From: Campylorhamphus procurvoides
Taxonomy: Eukaryota; Chordata; Aves; Passeriformes; Dendrocolaptidae
DNA: 64,000 nucleotides
Reading direction: 5' to 3'
NCBI GenBank assembly: GCA_013396655.1
Contig: WBMV01001245.1
Coordinates: 809,711-873,710 of the forward strand
Part shown: one piece after another, positions 29,501-40,221 of the stretch
How the letters are laid out: each line of letters begins with the position of its first letter
Numbering within the stretch: position 1 is the stretch's first letter
Notes under the pieces: generated by a model
Databases searched by the model: none
The model's input: the letters and a program-made list of their open reading frames with translations, nothing else
What the model was told of the DNA's origin: nothing
Translations under genes and position numbers: made by a program

Positions 29501-32480
29501 GTCCAGCTAATGAAACTCCAGCTGACTTCAAAGCAAGTCCGTACCATAAAGTACAAAAAAAGGAAATCTAAGGAGTCTGTCAAAGTTGAGCTGTAATTTC
29601 TCGGATTTAGTTGTCTTCCCTCATATTGCGAGATTCAGATGAGATTCAGAATTATTTTTTGTAACCTCCTTTGCAGAGCTTGACGTTACATGCCTTTTTG
29701 CAATGTCTGTGATGAAAAGGTGATACAGTAATGGCTGTTTAGTAGGAATCCTTGGTGTTTTACAGCAGTGTTCACATTCAGCTAGTAGGACATGATGGCA
29801 AGGAGGGTAATACAGAAAATGTGAGCAGTGGGTCAGAGAGCTGAGCTTGCAGTTGAATTCAGAAGCAAGAAGCAAATAAAACCCCAGCTGTAGTTACAAG
29901 TGCAGCCAGAGCCAGGCTCTAGTCAGAGATTTTTCTGCAAACTCCTGTGATAATTGTATGAACCAAAAGAAGTATGCATGTCAAAGAGCATCTGTATCAC
30001 ATATAAAATGGAGCGCAAATATATCAGTAACAGCACTGTGTGATGACTGTTTTTAGGCTTCTGTCAGTGTCTAGAAGAATTGATTATTTCCACTTGACTA
30101 TTTTAAGATTCTAAAAACGCAATTTTTAAAGATTTTGAGTATGATTTTTCTGAAATACAACATCTAGTTTCCAACTGATTTTATGCATAGTACTTAGTGC
30201 ATCAGTGTCTTGTAAATTTACCATTGTTGAAAAATAGCAAAAGCACATGAATTGAGGAAGTGTGAATAACAAAGATGGAATGTCTTGTTTATGTCAGATT
30301 TTTCAGACATTCCATATACTGACTGGTGTGGGCAGACCATTCACAATCACTTAGATGTGCATTCCTCCAAATTTTCTGGAATTTCAGGCTGTAGTGATGC
30401 AGTATCCCATGGATCAGCTAGCAGCACCAAGAGTACAGAACTTGTATTAGGTAAGTTTGAAAACCTTATGATTATTAGAGGCTGTAACTTTTAAAGTGTA
30501 TTTTAGGTATTGTGGAAAAATAGTATTTCACTTATACACACTATCACAAAGTAATGCTTATTATTAAACAAAAACCAAACAACTCTGAATAAGACCGTCA
30601 GCCATCTCCAGGTGGGAGAACACAGTTCTAAAGTCTTCTTCTTTTGCTATGCAGCATTTCTGCAGTCTATTCAATAGCTCTGAATCTGACATTACAAGCA
30701 AATTGATTGCCCTTTTTTTTTACACTGATGTTAATTTAAAAAAAACTTCTGAAAATTACTGAATTTCTGTAACAAGAAAAACATTTTTTTATACTTGTGT
30801 ATTACATTTTGACTTATCATAATTTCTTATGAAGTTGTTGGTTGCTAAATTCCTCACTGTATACCAGAAACCCACCCAGTGAGCAACATGACTTAGTAGC
30901 AGAGAGAGCACTGTAACTTTATCTTACAGGGTTTTCCAGTTATGAAATGGTAGAAATATTTTGAAATGGTAAACTGTTTCAGTTCCTAAAACTAGAAATA
31001 TTTTTGGTAGCTCAGAATTCATACAGAAATATGTGTGTGCATGTGTGTGTATACGGAATGCTAAAACAGAATTACATGGCATAAGAGTAGCATAATCGAA
31101 GACAATTCTGTTGAAATTCCATACTGCTTAATTTGTTTTTGCAGGAGTGAAATCAATCCCAGATGATACACCAGTATGCAGAATACTTCTGCGGAAAGAG
31201 GTCCTACGTTTAGTAATCAATTTGAGCAGTTCAGTAGGAACGAAAGGCCATGAAACTGGACTTCTGACGTAAGTTCAATACATTCCAGATGTTTTAGCAG
31301 TATGTAGTCATATGTATTCTCTAAGATCTGAAGGACAATGAATAACTTGAATTGTCAAAAAATTGTCAAGCAGATACGATTGAATTTAAAGTAAAAGCTA
31401 AACAGTTTTCACATTTTTGCTCTGTGTTTAATATTTTAGTCTTCACCAGACTTTTTAAAATCAGTAATTCAACTGTAGTGATATTTCATTACATACCCAA
31501 TGTATCATGAATCTTTAAAAAAGAAACTAATTTTTTTTTGTTTATGCCAAGTAGTAAATAAGCATAATAACAAACTGAAAGTAATTCTTGAGAAACACAG
31601 CTCTGCTTTAAGCAAGAGTACAGCTACTGCAATTTATTTATTAAAAAAATGTTATAACCTATAGGTGTCTGGGCTAGTGACATTGGAAACTGGTAACTGT
31701 TAAAAGAAAATGCAGGAAGGCTTGGTTTAGTTTCAAAAATAATTACAGGTAGTTTAGTTATCCTTTTTTCATATTTTTTTATCACTGCTGTACATGTAGA
31801 TGCCACTTTCTTGATACACTGTTCTCTTTCTATATCTGTGATTTTTAACAGTAGGTGATCTCAGTAATTCTGTACAACCGTCAAGTTACATAGTCCGCTT
31901 CGTTACTACAGATTTCTTCAGGTTTGGTACAAAGTAATGCTGTCGTGATTTTCTTGCGTGCCAGATCTAGGATTTGTAATGCCTATTACTGGAGAGTTCT
32001 GCTTTGTTAATGAAGATAATCTTATTTAAAATTTTCTTCTATATGTGATGTAAATCTGTTCAATACTTAAAAATTTTTCTTTATTCTGTTATTTAGAATA
32101 AAGGAGAAGTATCCCCAAGCATTTGACGACATATGCCTTTACTCTGAGGTGTCCTACTTGTTAGCACATTGTACGTTTCGACTTCCATCTCGAAGGTTCA
32201 TTCAGGAACTGTTTCAAGATGTTCAGTTCTTGCAAGTAAGTGGAGGGTTCACATTCACTGAATGTACCAAAATGTGCTAGCTAAGTGCAGGTTTCATGTT
32301 CTGAGTAAAAGAGGCTTTCAGAGAGGTACGCCTAAAGGAAAGCATTTATCACGTCTCTTCAGTAAAGTCTCTTAACAATATCAGTACTTCATCTTTTTCT
32401 TTTAGATGCATGAAGAAGCAGAGGCTATTTTAGCAACACCAACTAAACAGCCTGTAATTGATGCAACAGCTGAATCCTGA
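1028..32480 (+). CDS. RICTOR: RICTOR, mTORC2 subunit (5' end outside window)
   Basis: RICTOR is the scaffold subunit that, with mTOR, mLST8 and SIN1, forms mTORC2, the kinase complex that phosphorylates AKT, SGK and PKC hydrophobic/turn motifs. I located 29 coding exons by continuous similarity to vertebrate RICTOR: 1028-1095, 3075-3157, 3769-3856, 4831-4921, 5059-5125, 5233-5313, 6996-7096, 8562-8724, 9130-9231, 11743-11789, 12479-12614, 13172-13371, 14392-14518, 16917-17081, 17536-17612, 17734-17812, 18620-18729, 20850-20937, 21678-21770, 22662-22768, 23403-23632, 24434-25463, 26628-26805, 28022-28106, 28969-29202, 30298-30450, 31145-31268, 32097-32235, 32406-32480. All boundaries are GT-AG and every splice phase joins in frame (4321 nt, about 1439 residues plus TGA). 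Human RICTOR is 1708 residues, so about 270 N-terminal residues are missing to the left. The first base, 1028, completes a codon begun in an exon outside the window. No frameshift or internal stop was seen. Confidence 0.97.
1096..4830 (+). other. RICTOR introns between exons 1028-1095 and 4831-4921
   Basis: Apart from the exons at 3075-3157 and 3769-3856, this is AT-rich intron. A 441-base open frame at 1994-2434 has no family similarity or splice context and is taken as chance. No repeat was recognised. Confidence 0.6.
5314..8561 (+). other. RICTOR introns 5314-6995 and 7097-8561
   Basis: Only the exon 6996-7096 is coding here. Open frames at 5897-6256 and 7215-7625 look like chance: they are rich in Phe/Ile/Val codons of AT-rich DNA and match nothing I recognise. 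Confidence 0.6.
10152..10276 (+). repeat. Unidentified duplicated sequence, copy 1
   Basis: The segment from 'gagcaccagaagtgtcagcc' through 'ccaattggaaatgtag' recurs, at roughly 85-90% identity by eye, about 800 bases downstream in the same RICTOR intron. It is preceded by a good acceptor-like tract (gccttttattcag, ending 10135) and stays open in the phase of the upstream RICTOR exon to a TAA near 10285. I recognise neither a transposon nor a gene family. Confidence 0.7.
10951..11069 (+). repeat. Unidentified duplicated sequence, copy 2
   Basis: This is the second copy of the segment at 10152-10276, in the same orientation. Its translation HQKCQPHVYLALSLVQSVLL differs from the matching part of copy 1 mainly at one residue (L to V) before an early stop. 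The flanks of the two copies do not match, so the duplicated unit is about 120 bases. Confidence 0.7.
14519..16916 (+). other. RICTOR intron 14519-16916
   Basis: About 2.4 kb of mixed, AT-rich sequence. I saw no coding similarity, transposon or simple repeat of note. Confidence 0.6.
16917..23632 (+). CDS. RICTOR: RICTOR exons encoding the middle conserved region
   Basis: Eight exons continue the ordered N-terminal half. Visible landmarks are HLRVLLRANVEFFSNWGIEL in 16917-17081, ALIQMKPALSHLGDKGLLLL in 17536-17612, LNEALTTYRKPVDGDNYVRR in 18620-18729, HLYGQLVHHKTGCHLLES in 20850-20937 and GNIGSSNWGLNLLQEENVIP in 22662-22768. The exon at 21678-21770 is the least conserved (LSYTVRSPMLDKWEGI against a different mammalian sequence), as is usual for this loop. 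The last exon ends in a Ser-rich stretch that opens the disordered region. The intron between 18729 and 20850 carries a CR1 LINE. Confidence 0.94.
18830..20715 (+). mobile_element. CR1 LINE, internally deleted, with broken reverse transcriptase reading frames
   Basis: This is the largest transposon copy in the window, in the RICTOR intron 18730-20849 and in sense orientation. The 5' part (about 18880-19050) encodes a CR1 endonuclease segment, MRSKQDELELLVCSQSFNII then ITKTWWNEPHDWSAGMKG. Around 20100-20350 are reverse-transcriptase N-terminal remnants (ELADTVLGPISISYQRSWDS, then in another frame EEPGTYRPISLNSVHGKIMK). From about 20355 the sequence jumps to the CR1 3' UTR and ends with the 'ttggactagatgattgttgtag' tail near 20715. 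Stops, frameshifts and the missing remainder of the RT make it dead. The exact left edge is uncertain. Confidence 0.88.
20938..24433 (+). other. RICTOR introns between 20938 and 24433
   Basis: Three introns (20938-21677, 21771-22661, 22769-23402) and the 801-base intron before the large exon. Nothing recognisable outside the exons. Confidence 0.6.
24434..25463 (+). CDS. RICTOR: RICTOR large exon: disordered phospho-regulatory region
   Basis: This 1030-nt exon, by far the largest, encodes a Ser/Thr-rich low-complexity segment. It starts with codon completion GT then ATG at 24436 and ends in phase with the next exon (CG|G). It retains the basophilic site RNRTVTEPS; the second threonine (codon 24718-24720) matches human Thr1135, a known S6K1 target that creates a 14-3-3 site. 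The stretches TTTSGISSMSSSPSRETVG and SVSLVPPGSSHTLPRRAQSL, the latter around the GSK3-regulated Ser1235 of human RICTOR, are also nearly unchanged. The first third is more diverged than the last third. This exon probably corresponds to human exon 31; that numbering is inferred by counting back from the last exon. Confidence 0.96.
26628..31268 (+). CDS. RICTOR: RICTOR C-terminal exons with zinc-binding residues
   Basis: Five exons lead into the C-terminal domain. The exon 28969-29202 encodes QEHTDENCLYCVC; its His (29112-29114) and two Cys (29127-29129 and 29136-29138) match the His-x4-Cys-x2-Cys ligands of the zinc site seen in human mTORC2 structures. The exon 30298-30450 carries the Ser-rich SASSTKSTELVLG, and 31145-31268 the conserved RILLRKEVLRLVINLSSS. 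The segment just after 28106 (GLPSGTSDAVKSPFQMLRQQ) differs more from mammals than the parts around it. All phases agree. Confidence 0.95.
31027..31053. repeat. Imperfect (TG)n tract
   Basis: An interrupted TG run (atgtgtgtgcatgtgtgtgta) in the RICTOR intron 30451-31144, about 90 bases before an exon. Confidence 0.7.
32097..32480 (+). CDS. RICTOR: RICTOR last two coding exons and stop
   Basis: Exon 32097-32235 encodes the end of the C-terminal domain, including the cysteine of AHCTFRLPSRRF (32170-32172) that corresponds to the fourth zinc ligand in human RICTOR. The terminal exon's coding part, 32406-32480, reads MHEEAEAILATPTKQPVIDA and ends TAES before TGA. The threonine at 32436-32438 followed by proline matches the human Thr1695 phosphodegron recognised by FBXW7 after GSK3 phosphorylation. 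Confidence 0.96.
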
Positions 32481-33656
32481 CCTCTGCCCACCCAGTGCAT
32501 TTCATGCAGACTTTTCTCACACAACCTACAACTGACTGGACAAAAAGCTTGGAGCATCATCTTCTAGACCGTTCCAGAAGCTACTGGTACCTGAAGACTG
32601 AAACTGAAAACATTTTCTTCCTCAACCAATTACTGCCATAGTCATTTGAGCCCTTTGGGGATTTATTAAACATTACCATAGTTTTAATAATAGTAATTAC
32701 CAGTATATGCAAGAGCCAAGCACTGAACGCCTCCACAAGTTTTCATTTCATTTTCTACCATAAATTAAGAAGAAACAGGGCAACTTGCAGAGACATTTTT
32801 AATTGACTTCTGATTCTGTTCCGGAGAAGCAGAATGATGCCTTGCTTTTTAAACCCTGAATACCAGGAATTAGAGAGATGGGAGTGCATTCCACTGCCAG
32901 CAATGGGGATCCATGCTGTAGTTGTGGGCACTAGGGGATTAATGTTAGCCCTTCTCTGTTGGTTTTTGTACTGTTTATAACACTATAAACATGGGGATTT
33001 GTAACTTCAGACAGAAAGAAATGCCTCTGTGAATCTGAGGTTTCATTAAGTTATTTTAATATTGCTATAGTTGTAAGACATTTTATTAGCAGTCTCTTCG
33101 ATTTCATTACATTCACCTACACGTATCTTACCTGAACCAGTTAAGGATTTTCACTACAATTTGATTTTCGAAAAACCAAATAATTTAAACCTAAAATGCC
33201 GAAATCAGAACGTTTTCCCTTAATATTATGCATGTATTTGCAGTTTCTACACTCATGCTCATAGAGTACAAAACTCTTGACTACAATCCTTTAAAAAGCA
33301 TGATTTATATCAGATAAGCAAATATTGTATAAACTAAACTTTAAGATATTTAATCATTGCAGCTTTTGTGAGGAGACATGATGAGTGTTTTCCAAGTTCC
33401 ATGGAAACAGCTTTTTATAAAAACAAAGGTTTATTTGAATTTTCAATGGATTAGTGATCAAGTGTCAGATAGTACTAATAATTGTAGTGAAAAGCCTTAA
33501 GTAACAAATTTTGGAGCAGCCGGACTTACAATTTTGTACTGGTATTTAAGACTCGTTGCAAAAGTTAAATGATACAGTGACTGGTAATGACTGAAGTAGT
33601 TGCCTCAATCATGTTACTAGTGAGGTTTCTAAACTAATAAGTGCAAGCTTAAAAGA

Positions 33657-33694
33657 AGAAAAAAAAAAAAAAAGAAAAAANNNNAAAAAAAAAG
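33657..33694. other. A-rich run with a four-base gap (N)
   Basis: Positions 33681-33684 are unknown bases inside a run of A with few G, in the RICTOR 3' UTR. This looks like an unresolved homopolymer and not a scaffold join; true length is uncertain. Confidence 0.9.
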
Positions 33695-36600
33695 GTAAGA
33701 ATCCCTGTCACTTTTATCATGGATCTAAAGATTCAGAAGCCTTTACACAAAGGTAGTATAAATATATGCAAATGTGTATATACAGTAGCATGGCCACCTT
33801 TGTTAGAATGCCTGTAATAGAAGGGATTACCCTTTGATTTTGATATAGGTGAATAATTCAGCTGGACTGTACTAAGTAGAACGTATTTTTATCCATTCAC
33901 TTCTACCATTTTTTATAATTGTCAGATTAATACTTAACTGAAATTTATCCTGATGCTCATAACTCTGTTCTTACTAGCTATGCTATTGGGGATTTCAAGA
34001 AGTACTCCTGTGAACAGTAACACATGATTCCTAGTGAAACGTAGAATTTATTTGTTCTTATTGGAAATTTCATCATGCCATTTAAGCACCGCTTTGCAGC
34101 TTCACTTCACTGAGTACTTGTGTGCACTGCATACCATCAGGTTCCGGTAAAGCAGATTGTAAGTTGCTGCTCATAGTCAAATTTGGTTCCTAAGATTATC
34201 TTATCATGAGTTCCCACTGAAAGAAGGAGCAAAAAGAAAGTAATTCAACTCTTCTGTGGTTATTGACACAAACAATATACTTATGTGTCAAGACATGTTT
34301 GAAATGTTCTGAAAACAGACCGCATCAGTAACTATTGGACTTCTGGTCATGAGAAATAAATGCTTCTGTAAAACCAAAATGTCAATCACAGTAGACCAAA
34401 TAGTGGTATAAACTCCAAAGGAAAATAATGTAGTTTTCCCACAAATGGGGATAGCGTATCTTATACAGTAGTTTCAAACACTACCTCAGTTAGGCTAGAG
34501 TAGAAGAGATTTGTTTTAATAACTAAATGGGGTTACATCAAACAACTCCATGTTATTTTTCTGCAGTTAAAGCAAAATAAACAAGTTTTATCACCTGTAT
34601 TTAAAGGAAACATCTCTGTTCATTTGTTAAGTTTTAACCCATAGCACTTAATATAGAAAGCGCCATAGGAAGGCCTCTGATTATAAAAAGGTAAGCAAAC
34701 ATACTTTTGAAAGAATTTCCATCCTGAAATGCTTATGTGCTCTGAAGTACTTAACTTTTCTGGGGATCCATGACAACAGAAACTTGACATAAAAAAATTA
34801 TGGCTGCAAATTCAGTTATATAGCGTGATTTTTCTTTTGAAAGTGTATGAGTGTCAGTAATTTCAACAAGTGTGCATCAAGGATGTAAAGTCTGTACTGT
34901 ACATAACATAACATACAACATTTCTAGAAAATTGATTTACATACTGACATTAAGATCACATTGATGTTTCATTTTAATTGGCAAATGAAGGGGATATTAT
35001 TATTGAAGGAAATATATATTGGCCTAGTTATAAACTGTGAATTTCTAAATCTATAGATATCTTTTTTTTTTTTTTTTCCAAATACTGCTTTCAAAGTTCT
35101 TGTTCTGGGATTTCATTTTGTTCATTTTAAGACTTCATAAGAAAACTGTAGTAATGATTGTGCTTTTATTAGCCCTAATAAAGAATCTCTTCCACTTCTT
35201 GTAGGGAAGCTGACAGAGTACCCACTTCTTATATTTCTAGTCTGAATGATTGGTGATACCATTGAATAAATAGCAAAGTGTGTAGTGTTCACCTGTAGTA
35301 CATACCAGTGCAGTTTGGTTGCTGTGGCAAACAAAACTTCTCCGCATACTCATACACAGTTCAGAGGCAGGAGCCATTGTGGGAAGGAGGGGCTGCTTGT
35401 GAAAGTAAACACATTTAGTGTGCTGCATTAGCTGTCTAATTTTCATAGTTGGCTTTTACAGTCAGTGGAAAGGGAGCCCTTTCCAGAGGGCAGAGAGTTA
35501 ACTGTGGGACCCCAGGTACCTCCCCAAGGGTCTCTTTCTCTCCACAGTGGGAAGAAGGACATAGCTGGGTGCTGAGGGTCTCCTTTCGGAGAGAGAGACC
35601 TTTCCAGCTCTCTGAAATTCAGATGCAGCATGTTCCCAGCTGTTGTGGACATCACTTGGAGGTGAAGATGGTCAGACTATGAAGTGGTGAACCTGTATGT
35701 GGAGCCCCTGGCGTGTTGTGCTTGAAACAGTTACTTTTCCTCATCTGGCAATCCTTACTCGACTGATATCTGACATACCTACCCAAAATGTGCTCTCACT
35801 GCAGGGTGGTGGTATATTTTCCCAAGTGGAGTTCGAAATGATTCTGTAGTTTAGGGTGCAGTAGCTCAGCAAACTGAGGTAAGCTTCCCTTATAAACATA
35901 AGGCACTAGTGAGAATCCTGCTTGTCTTTTTGTCATTTTATTTTGAAACATACATAGTGGTCTTGAATGAGAGTTTAATTTGCAATGAGACTGAAAACAA
36001 TATCATAGCACCCTTACTAGGTGCCTTAAGAGAAGGTAGCATTCAAGAAGCAGAGAATATTCAAAACTAATGAGAGATGGAAGAGTTGTTGCTTCGTAGT
36101 TGTGTCCTGGACATGGTATTTGGCTTTTTGGACTGCAGGAAGCTGGTGTTTCCATCTAAGCCAACGTGAGTGCAAGCCGAGCAATCACAGTGGAAGATCT
36201 GTTGCCAGGCTCTGGAACATCCCAGCAGGGCAGCACACAAGTTACTCTGAGCTTCACTGGAGCCCGTGGAAAGCAGGTCCAGTAACTTTTTTTTTTATGT
36301 CACACTTCTATTATTATGTGCCTATTAAAGGTATATTAGGTAACAGTAAAACCTGAACTGTAGAGAAACTTTGGGAACATGCTAGAAACCAGGTTTGTAT
36401 TTTTCTAGAGGCTCCCCCACCTCCTTGGTTTTTGTTTAACTCCTGATGCTGGTCCCCTGGATAGTTTTTTTTCAACCGATTTATATTCAGTAAAGAATGG
36501 ATTTTCTTTGGGCTATATTTGTAGTATGGATGGACAGCAATGCCACAGCATGCAGAAATTGCACATTTTGCTTGAGTAGCTTTGTAAAATACACTATGTT

Positions 36601-37039
36601 ATTTGAAAAATTTAATTATGCCAAAAAAACGTAACATGCCACTGAATAGAGTGTTTCAGCACAAGATGCACAATGTCTAAGGGCAGATTCTTAGTTTTAA
36701 TGGAAAAGTTGTTCCAATACTGGGCTGTCAGCATCCCTAAAACTGCTTTACAAGAGATTATCTAAATTAATCATTCTGATCTGAGGAAAGGGATCAAGGA
36801 AAATCTCAATACTTATTCTCCCTGTCCTGTATGGTCTTTTTTTTATTTAGTAATACGCTGCTACATATTTGGAGGTTCTAGTGTTTTTACGTCACTGAAC
36901 AGACATTGAAATCTGATTTATATTGTATACCTGTAACATAGAAAGAAAAAGTATTTATATATTTTACGTAAGAATATTGCATTGAGCTGTGTATAATTTA
37001 AACAGAGGCTTGTCCCAAAATGGTATTGCCCATCATGAT

Positions 37040-37101
37040 TTTTTTGTGTTTTTCTCTTTTTTCTTTTTTCTTTTTTTTTCTTTTTTTCTTTTTTTTTTTA
37101 T
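37040..37101 (+). repeat. Pyrimidine (T/C) tract near the end of the RICTOR 3' UTR
   Basis: About 60 bases of almost pure T with scattered C (ttttctctttttt units), ending about 70 bases before the proposed poly(A) signal. It could bind pyrimidine-tract proteins, or may simply be a low-complexity expansion. Confidence 0.8.
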
Positions 37102-37173
37102 ACTGTGTACAGTTCATGTCAATGAGCATTAAAGGCCTCCTGAAGCGTAGTCTTATCAAAGGGATGCGTTGTT

Positions 37174-37179
37174 AATAAA
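37174..37179 (+). promoter_or_regulatory. RICTOR: Probable RICTOR polyadenylation signal
   Basis: A canonical AATAAA is followed about 25 bases later by a GT/T-rich stretch (ttgttctggtctcttatg), the arrangement expected for a cleavage site near 37200. A second AATAAA at 37301-37306 is an alternative. Confidence 0.6.
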
Positions 37180-38183
37180 ATGTACTTAAACTTCTTATAG
37201 TTGTTCTGGTCTCTTATGTACCTCTCAGCACTAGAAATGAGTTGGAGTTTTATTTTTATTTGTAAGCTACTAATTGACTAGAATGACCATAAGCTTTCCA
37301 AATAAACTTTTTTGCCAAAAATATATTTTACATTAATGCTTTGTAAGATATAAAAATACAGACTCTCTAATAGTTTGCACACCATTTTTATTTTAAAATT
37401 TTATCATACTAATACTGAGAATACTTTTCCATTATGTGATAGTTTAAGTATTAGCATTTCAGCAGCAACTGTGAAAGTTGAATTATAAACAAAACAAACT
37501 CATTCAACCATTAATTCAAGACAGACATCTTAGTATATAAAAATTATACATGCTTCCCCACCCATGCGAAAATACTTTTCTGATCTTCAGTTCTGGTGCC
37601 CAGAGTGCACCCTTTGACTGTCACAGGGGGTTTAACCTCCTTGGAATCCTCTGTTTGTGTGCTTTTATGCACAGCTGGTTTCACAGAACACCACCCATCA
37701 GGAAAGAGGATGGCTTCTTACCCAGCAGTCTGGTACCTGGTCAGTTGTTTTACTGTATCCCCATAATGAATTTCATCAGTGCAGGATCTCCCCAGGAAAG
37801 ACCAGGGGAACTGAGAGGTGGGAATTCTCAACAGGTTATTGTGTCTCCTCCCACAGTCAAGAGGGCATGACTGGCTGAACCCACACATACTCACACCCCT
37901 CCATTCACTTCCTGGGCAGAATTGCTGCAGCCAAGCCCCAGTGACAGCAGCTTTTTCAGAGCAGGGATTTGTGCTTTGTTGCATCTGTCCCCTCTGACTT
38001 GAGGAACTGCAGCAATGTCAAAATTTAAAATGTTCCATGGGATAGTCTTTTTTAACTGAATTCCTTTGCTATATAATTCTTAATTGAGGAGATCTTTTAA
38101 ACCTTTTTTGAATAAACAGGCCTTTTTATGAAATGCACAGCTTGGCAGTTTTATATTGATAGTGACAAAACAGTTCCCTTCTG

Positions 38184-38189
38184 TTTATT
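38184..38189 (-). promoter_or_regulatory. OSMR: Candidate OSMR polyadenylation signal
   Basis: This is the first canonical AATAAA on the - strand that I found below the OSMR stop, and it would give a 3' UTR of about 2.05 kb. Weaker variants (CATAAA near 39920) lie closer. Others (near 37395 and 37250) lie farther, the last close to the RICTOR 3' end. The choice is a guess from sequence alone. Confidence 0.3.
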
Positions 38190-39109
38190 GGCCTTTTTTC
38201 CAGCAGTAAAACTTTTAAACTACCCAAGTGTATATGATGTGATGAAACACTTTGGAGAAGGAAATACTCGAAGCTGTAAAGACACTGTGGTATGAAGCTT
38301 TAGAATGAATTCACTGTAACTCAGAAATTAAGGTAAAGGGAGGAAAAGTTTCCCTGGGATGTTTCCATTGAATATCATCAGTCTCTTCCCTTACCTCCCT
38401 GTTCTCTTGTCAAATTGCTCTAAAGCAAAATGTGCCCAGCCATGTTTCCTTACTCCACTGGCTGAAGGCTGAAAGGAAGGACCTTGCTGTATGTTTCTCT
38501 CTACATGTCAAGTCTGTATGCCACCTCCACACATCACACTGTGCCTGAACTAGACACCCCTAGCCACAGCTGGCCATCCCTATCTTTGTACCTTTGTATC
38601 TTGCCTTTTCCTGCCTGAAAATTTCTCCCTCTGTTTGCAGAGAGTGCTTCTCTCAGCCATAGGCTATGTAAGGTCTTACTAGTTTTCCTGTTGCAACATA
38701 GCCTGTGGACATTACAACAATATCTGTAATCAACAGTGTAAAAATTAGATGTGGTTCAGTATCAGAACTCACTTCTGCCTGCAGCTGCTCAGTTTCTAGG
38801 AAGTGTGATTAGCTAGTTAAACACAAGAAAGACAACTTACTGCATTTTAGCAAACTGAAGATCAAATTGTCAGAAACCATCCATTTTTTTCACCTTTAAG
38901 AACCACTTAGTCTGTGCTCCAAAGTTGAAACCATCTATTTGTGACAGATTCCTAACAGCATCATAAGGATGAAAAGCTAAAGGAGGTTAAACTGATGAGA
39001 CTTTCATCTACACTTCCAACTATACTGCATCATTACAAATGTATGATTTTTTTTTAAATCAAAAGGCTAAATTCACTGCTGCCTACTTTAGGGGAATTTT
39101 GAGTGTTAG

Positions 39110-39205
39110 AAGAATTTGTTTTGTTTTGGAGTTTTCTTTGTTTGGTTTTCTGTTTTGTTTCGGGGGGTGTTTCTTGTATTGGGAGGGAGTTTTTTGGGTG
39201 TCTTT
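39110..39205 (+). repeat. G/T-rich low-complexity block
   Basis: Irregular gtttt, gttttg and ggggg units without a fixed period, between the two genes (C/A-rich on the OSMR-sense strand). Confidence 0.6.
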
Positions 39206-40221
39206 TTAACACTTGCAAAAGCAGTTTTGGGAGCTACAGCTGATACGCAGCCTGAATATGACATTCTCCACAAATGGGATTCATGCACCTATGCATCTCA
39301 CTACCATGTCTGTTTACATGATTTGGGGCTTGCTATGGAGGGACAGGGTTTAGTGCCAAAGGAAGTCCAGTTCATGTGCACAAGCAGAGACAGTGCATGG
39401 TACCACCTCTGCAAACAGCTATCCTGCTGTAAAAAGAAGTTCTTTCCACTTAACTCCCCACATTTCTTTAACGTCTAGTTAAGACAGTTTTAAAGAGTTA
39501 TTCTTGCAGAAGTATGAGGAACCCCAGTTATAAGAAATGGAAGCAGGGGCTTGTAGTATAAAAATCTTGTTTTCTGTGCTCTTTCACCCAAGTATAGATA
39601 GAAGAGAGGTAAAGTAAAAGCATGGCCATTGCTGGACTTTCATGCTCTGAGCAGTGCTCCTGGAGAAATCAAAGTTCCTTCAAATCTTCTAGTAATGTGC
39701 CACACTGTATGCAGGTAGTCCTTCCATGAGGATTCCTTGCATCATTTAAGACAGAGAAAATAAAACCCACCCCGCAATATTACTGGGCTGGGTAATGCTC
39801 CACACCCAGCAGCACAGTACCCCTGGCTGGGGTGGCCAGAACACAAAGTAGTACTGCAAGTGGAACACGTTCCTTGGGCACAACAATCTATCCCCTTTCT
39901 TAACTTGGTCCTCTGCTTTATGAATATATTTTTAATCTCTATAAAATACGGCAGTTCTCTGCATCAGGCTTTGACAGACTGCTGTGACGTAGCTTTCTAC
40001 ATAATACAGGCCACAAAACAGCCTGTAAATCTTATATAATGCCCATAACTTGTAATGAAACCAGTGCTTAAAACTAGTCCATGGACAACAACTTTGCCAT
40101 GTTAATTGAGTAGGGCAGTTGGGCTTGTGAGAGCCCTAATCAGGAGAGAAGTTGTGGTTTTAGAAATTCTCATCCATATTGTGTAACCAAGCACTGGATG
40201 GACTCTGTGGAGGAGAGTGCA

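Larger units (their letters stand above)
25464..32096 (+). other. RICTOR introns in the 3' third
   Basis: Introns 25464-26627, 26806-28021, 28107-28968, 29203-30297, 30451-31144 and 31269-32096 are AT-rich with only short simple-sequence tracts. Confidence 0.6.
32481..37200 (+). other. RICTOR: RICTOR 3' UTR
   Basis: About 4.7 kb of AT-rich non-coding sequence follows the RICTOR stop with no coding similarity. Its length resembles the multi-kilobase 3' UTR of mammalian RICTOR. It contains an A-rich run broken by four unknown bases, several internal AATAAA-like hexamers (for example near 34355, 34573 and 35178) that could give shorter isoforms, a somewhat more GC-rich patch at about 35450-35720, and a pyrimidine tract at 37040-37100. 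The end is placed about 20 bases after the AATAAA at 37174. The extent is inferred from sequence; no transcript was available. Confidence 0.7.
37201..40221. other. Region between the two convergent genes; likely OSMR 3' UTR
   Basis: No coding sequence is recognisable between the RICTOR poly(A) signal and the OSMR stop. On the - strand most of it is probably OSMR 3' UTR. It contains a G/T-rich low-complexity block at about 39110-39200 and otherwise mixed sequence; short open frames at 37550-37980 have no similarity I recognise. Confidence 0.5.

Noticed and set aside
35449..35682. Open frames in a GC-richer patch of the RICTOR 3' UTR
   Set aside because: Present on both strands, no recognisable protein, and located inside the long 3' UTR.
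37550..37984. Short open frames on both strands between the genes
   Set aside because: Overlapping frames on both strands with no similarity; probably OSMR 3' UTR or intergenic sequence.
39116..39478. A 120-codon open frame starting in the G/T-rich block
   Set aside because: The first third is low-complexity Phe/Val/Gly from the G/T-rich repeat; the rest matches nothing.
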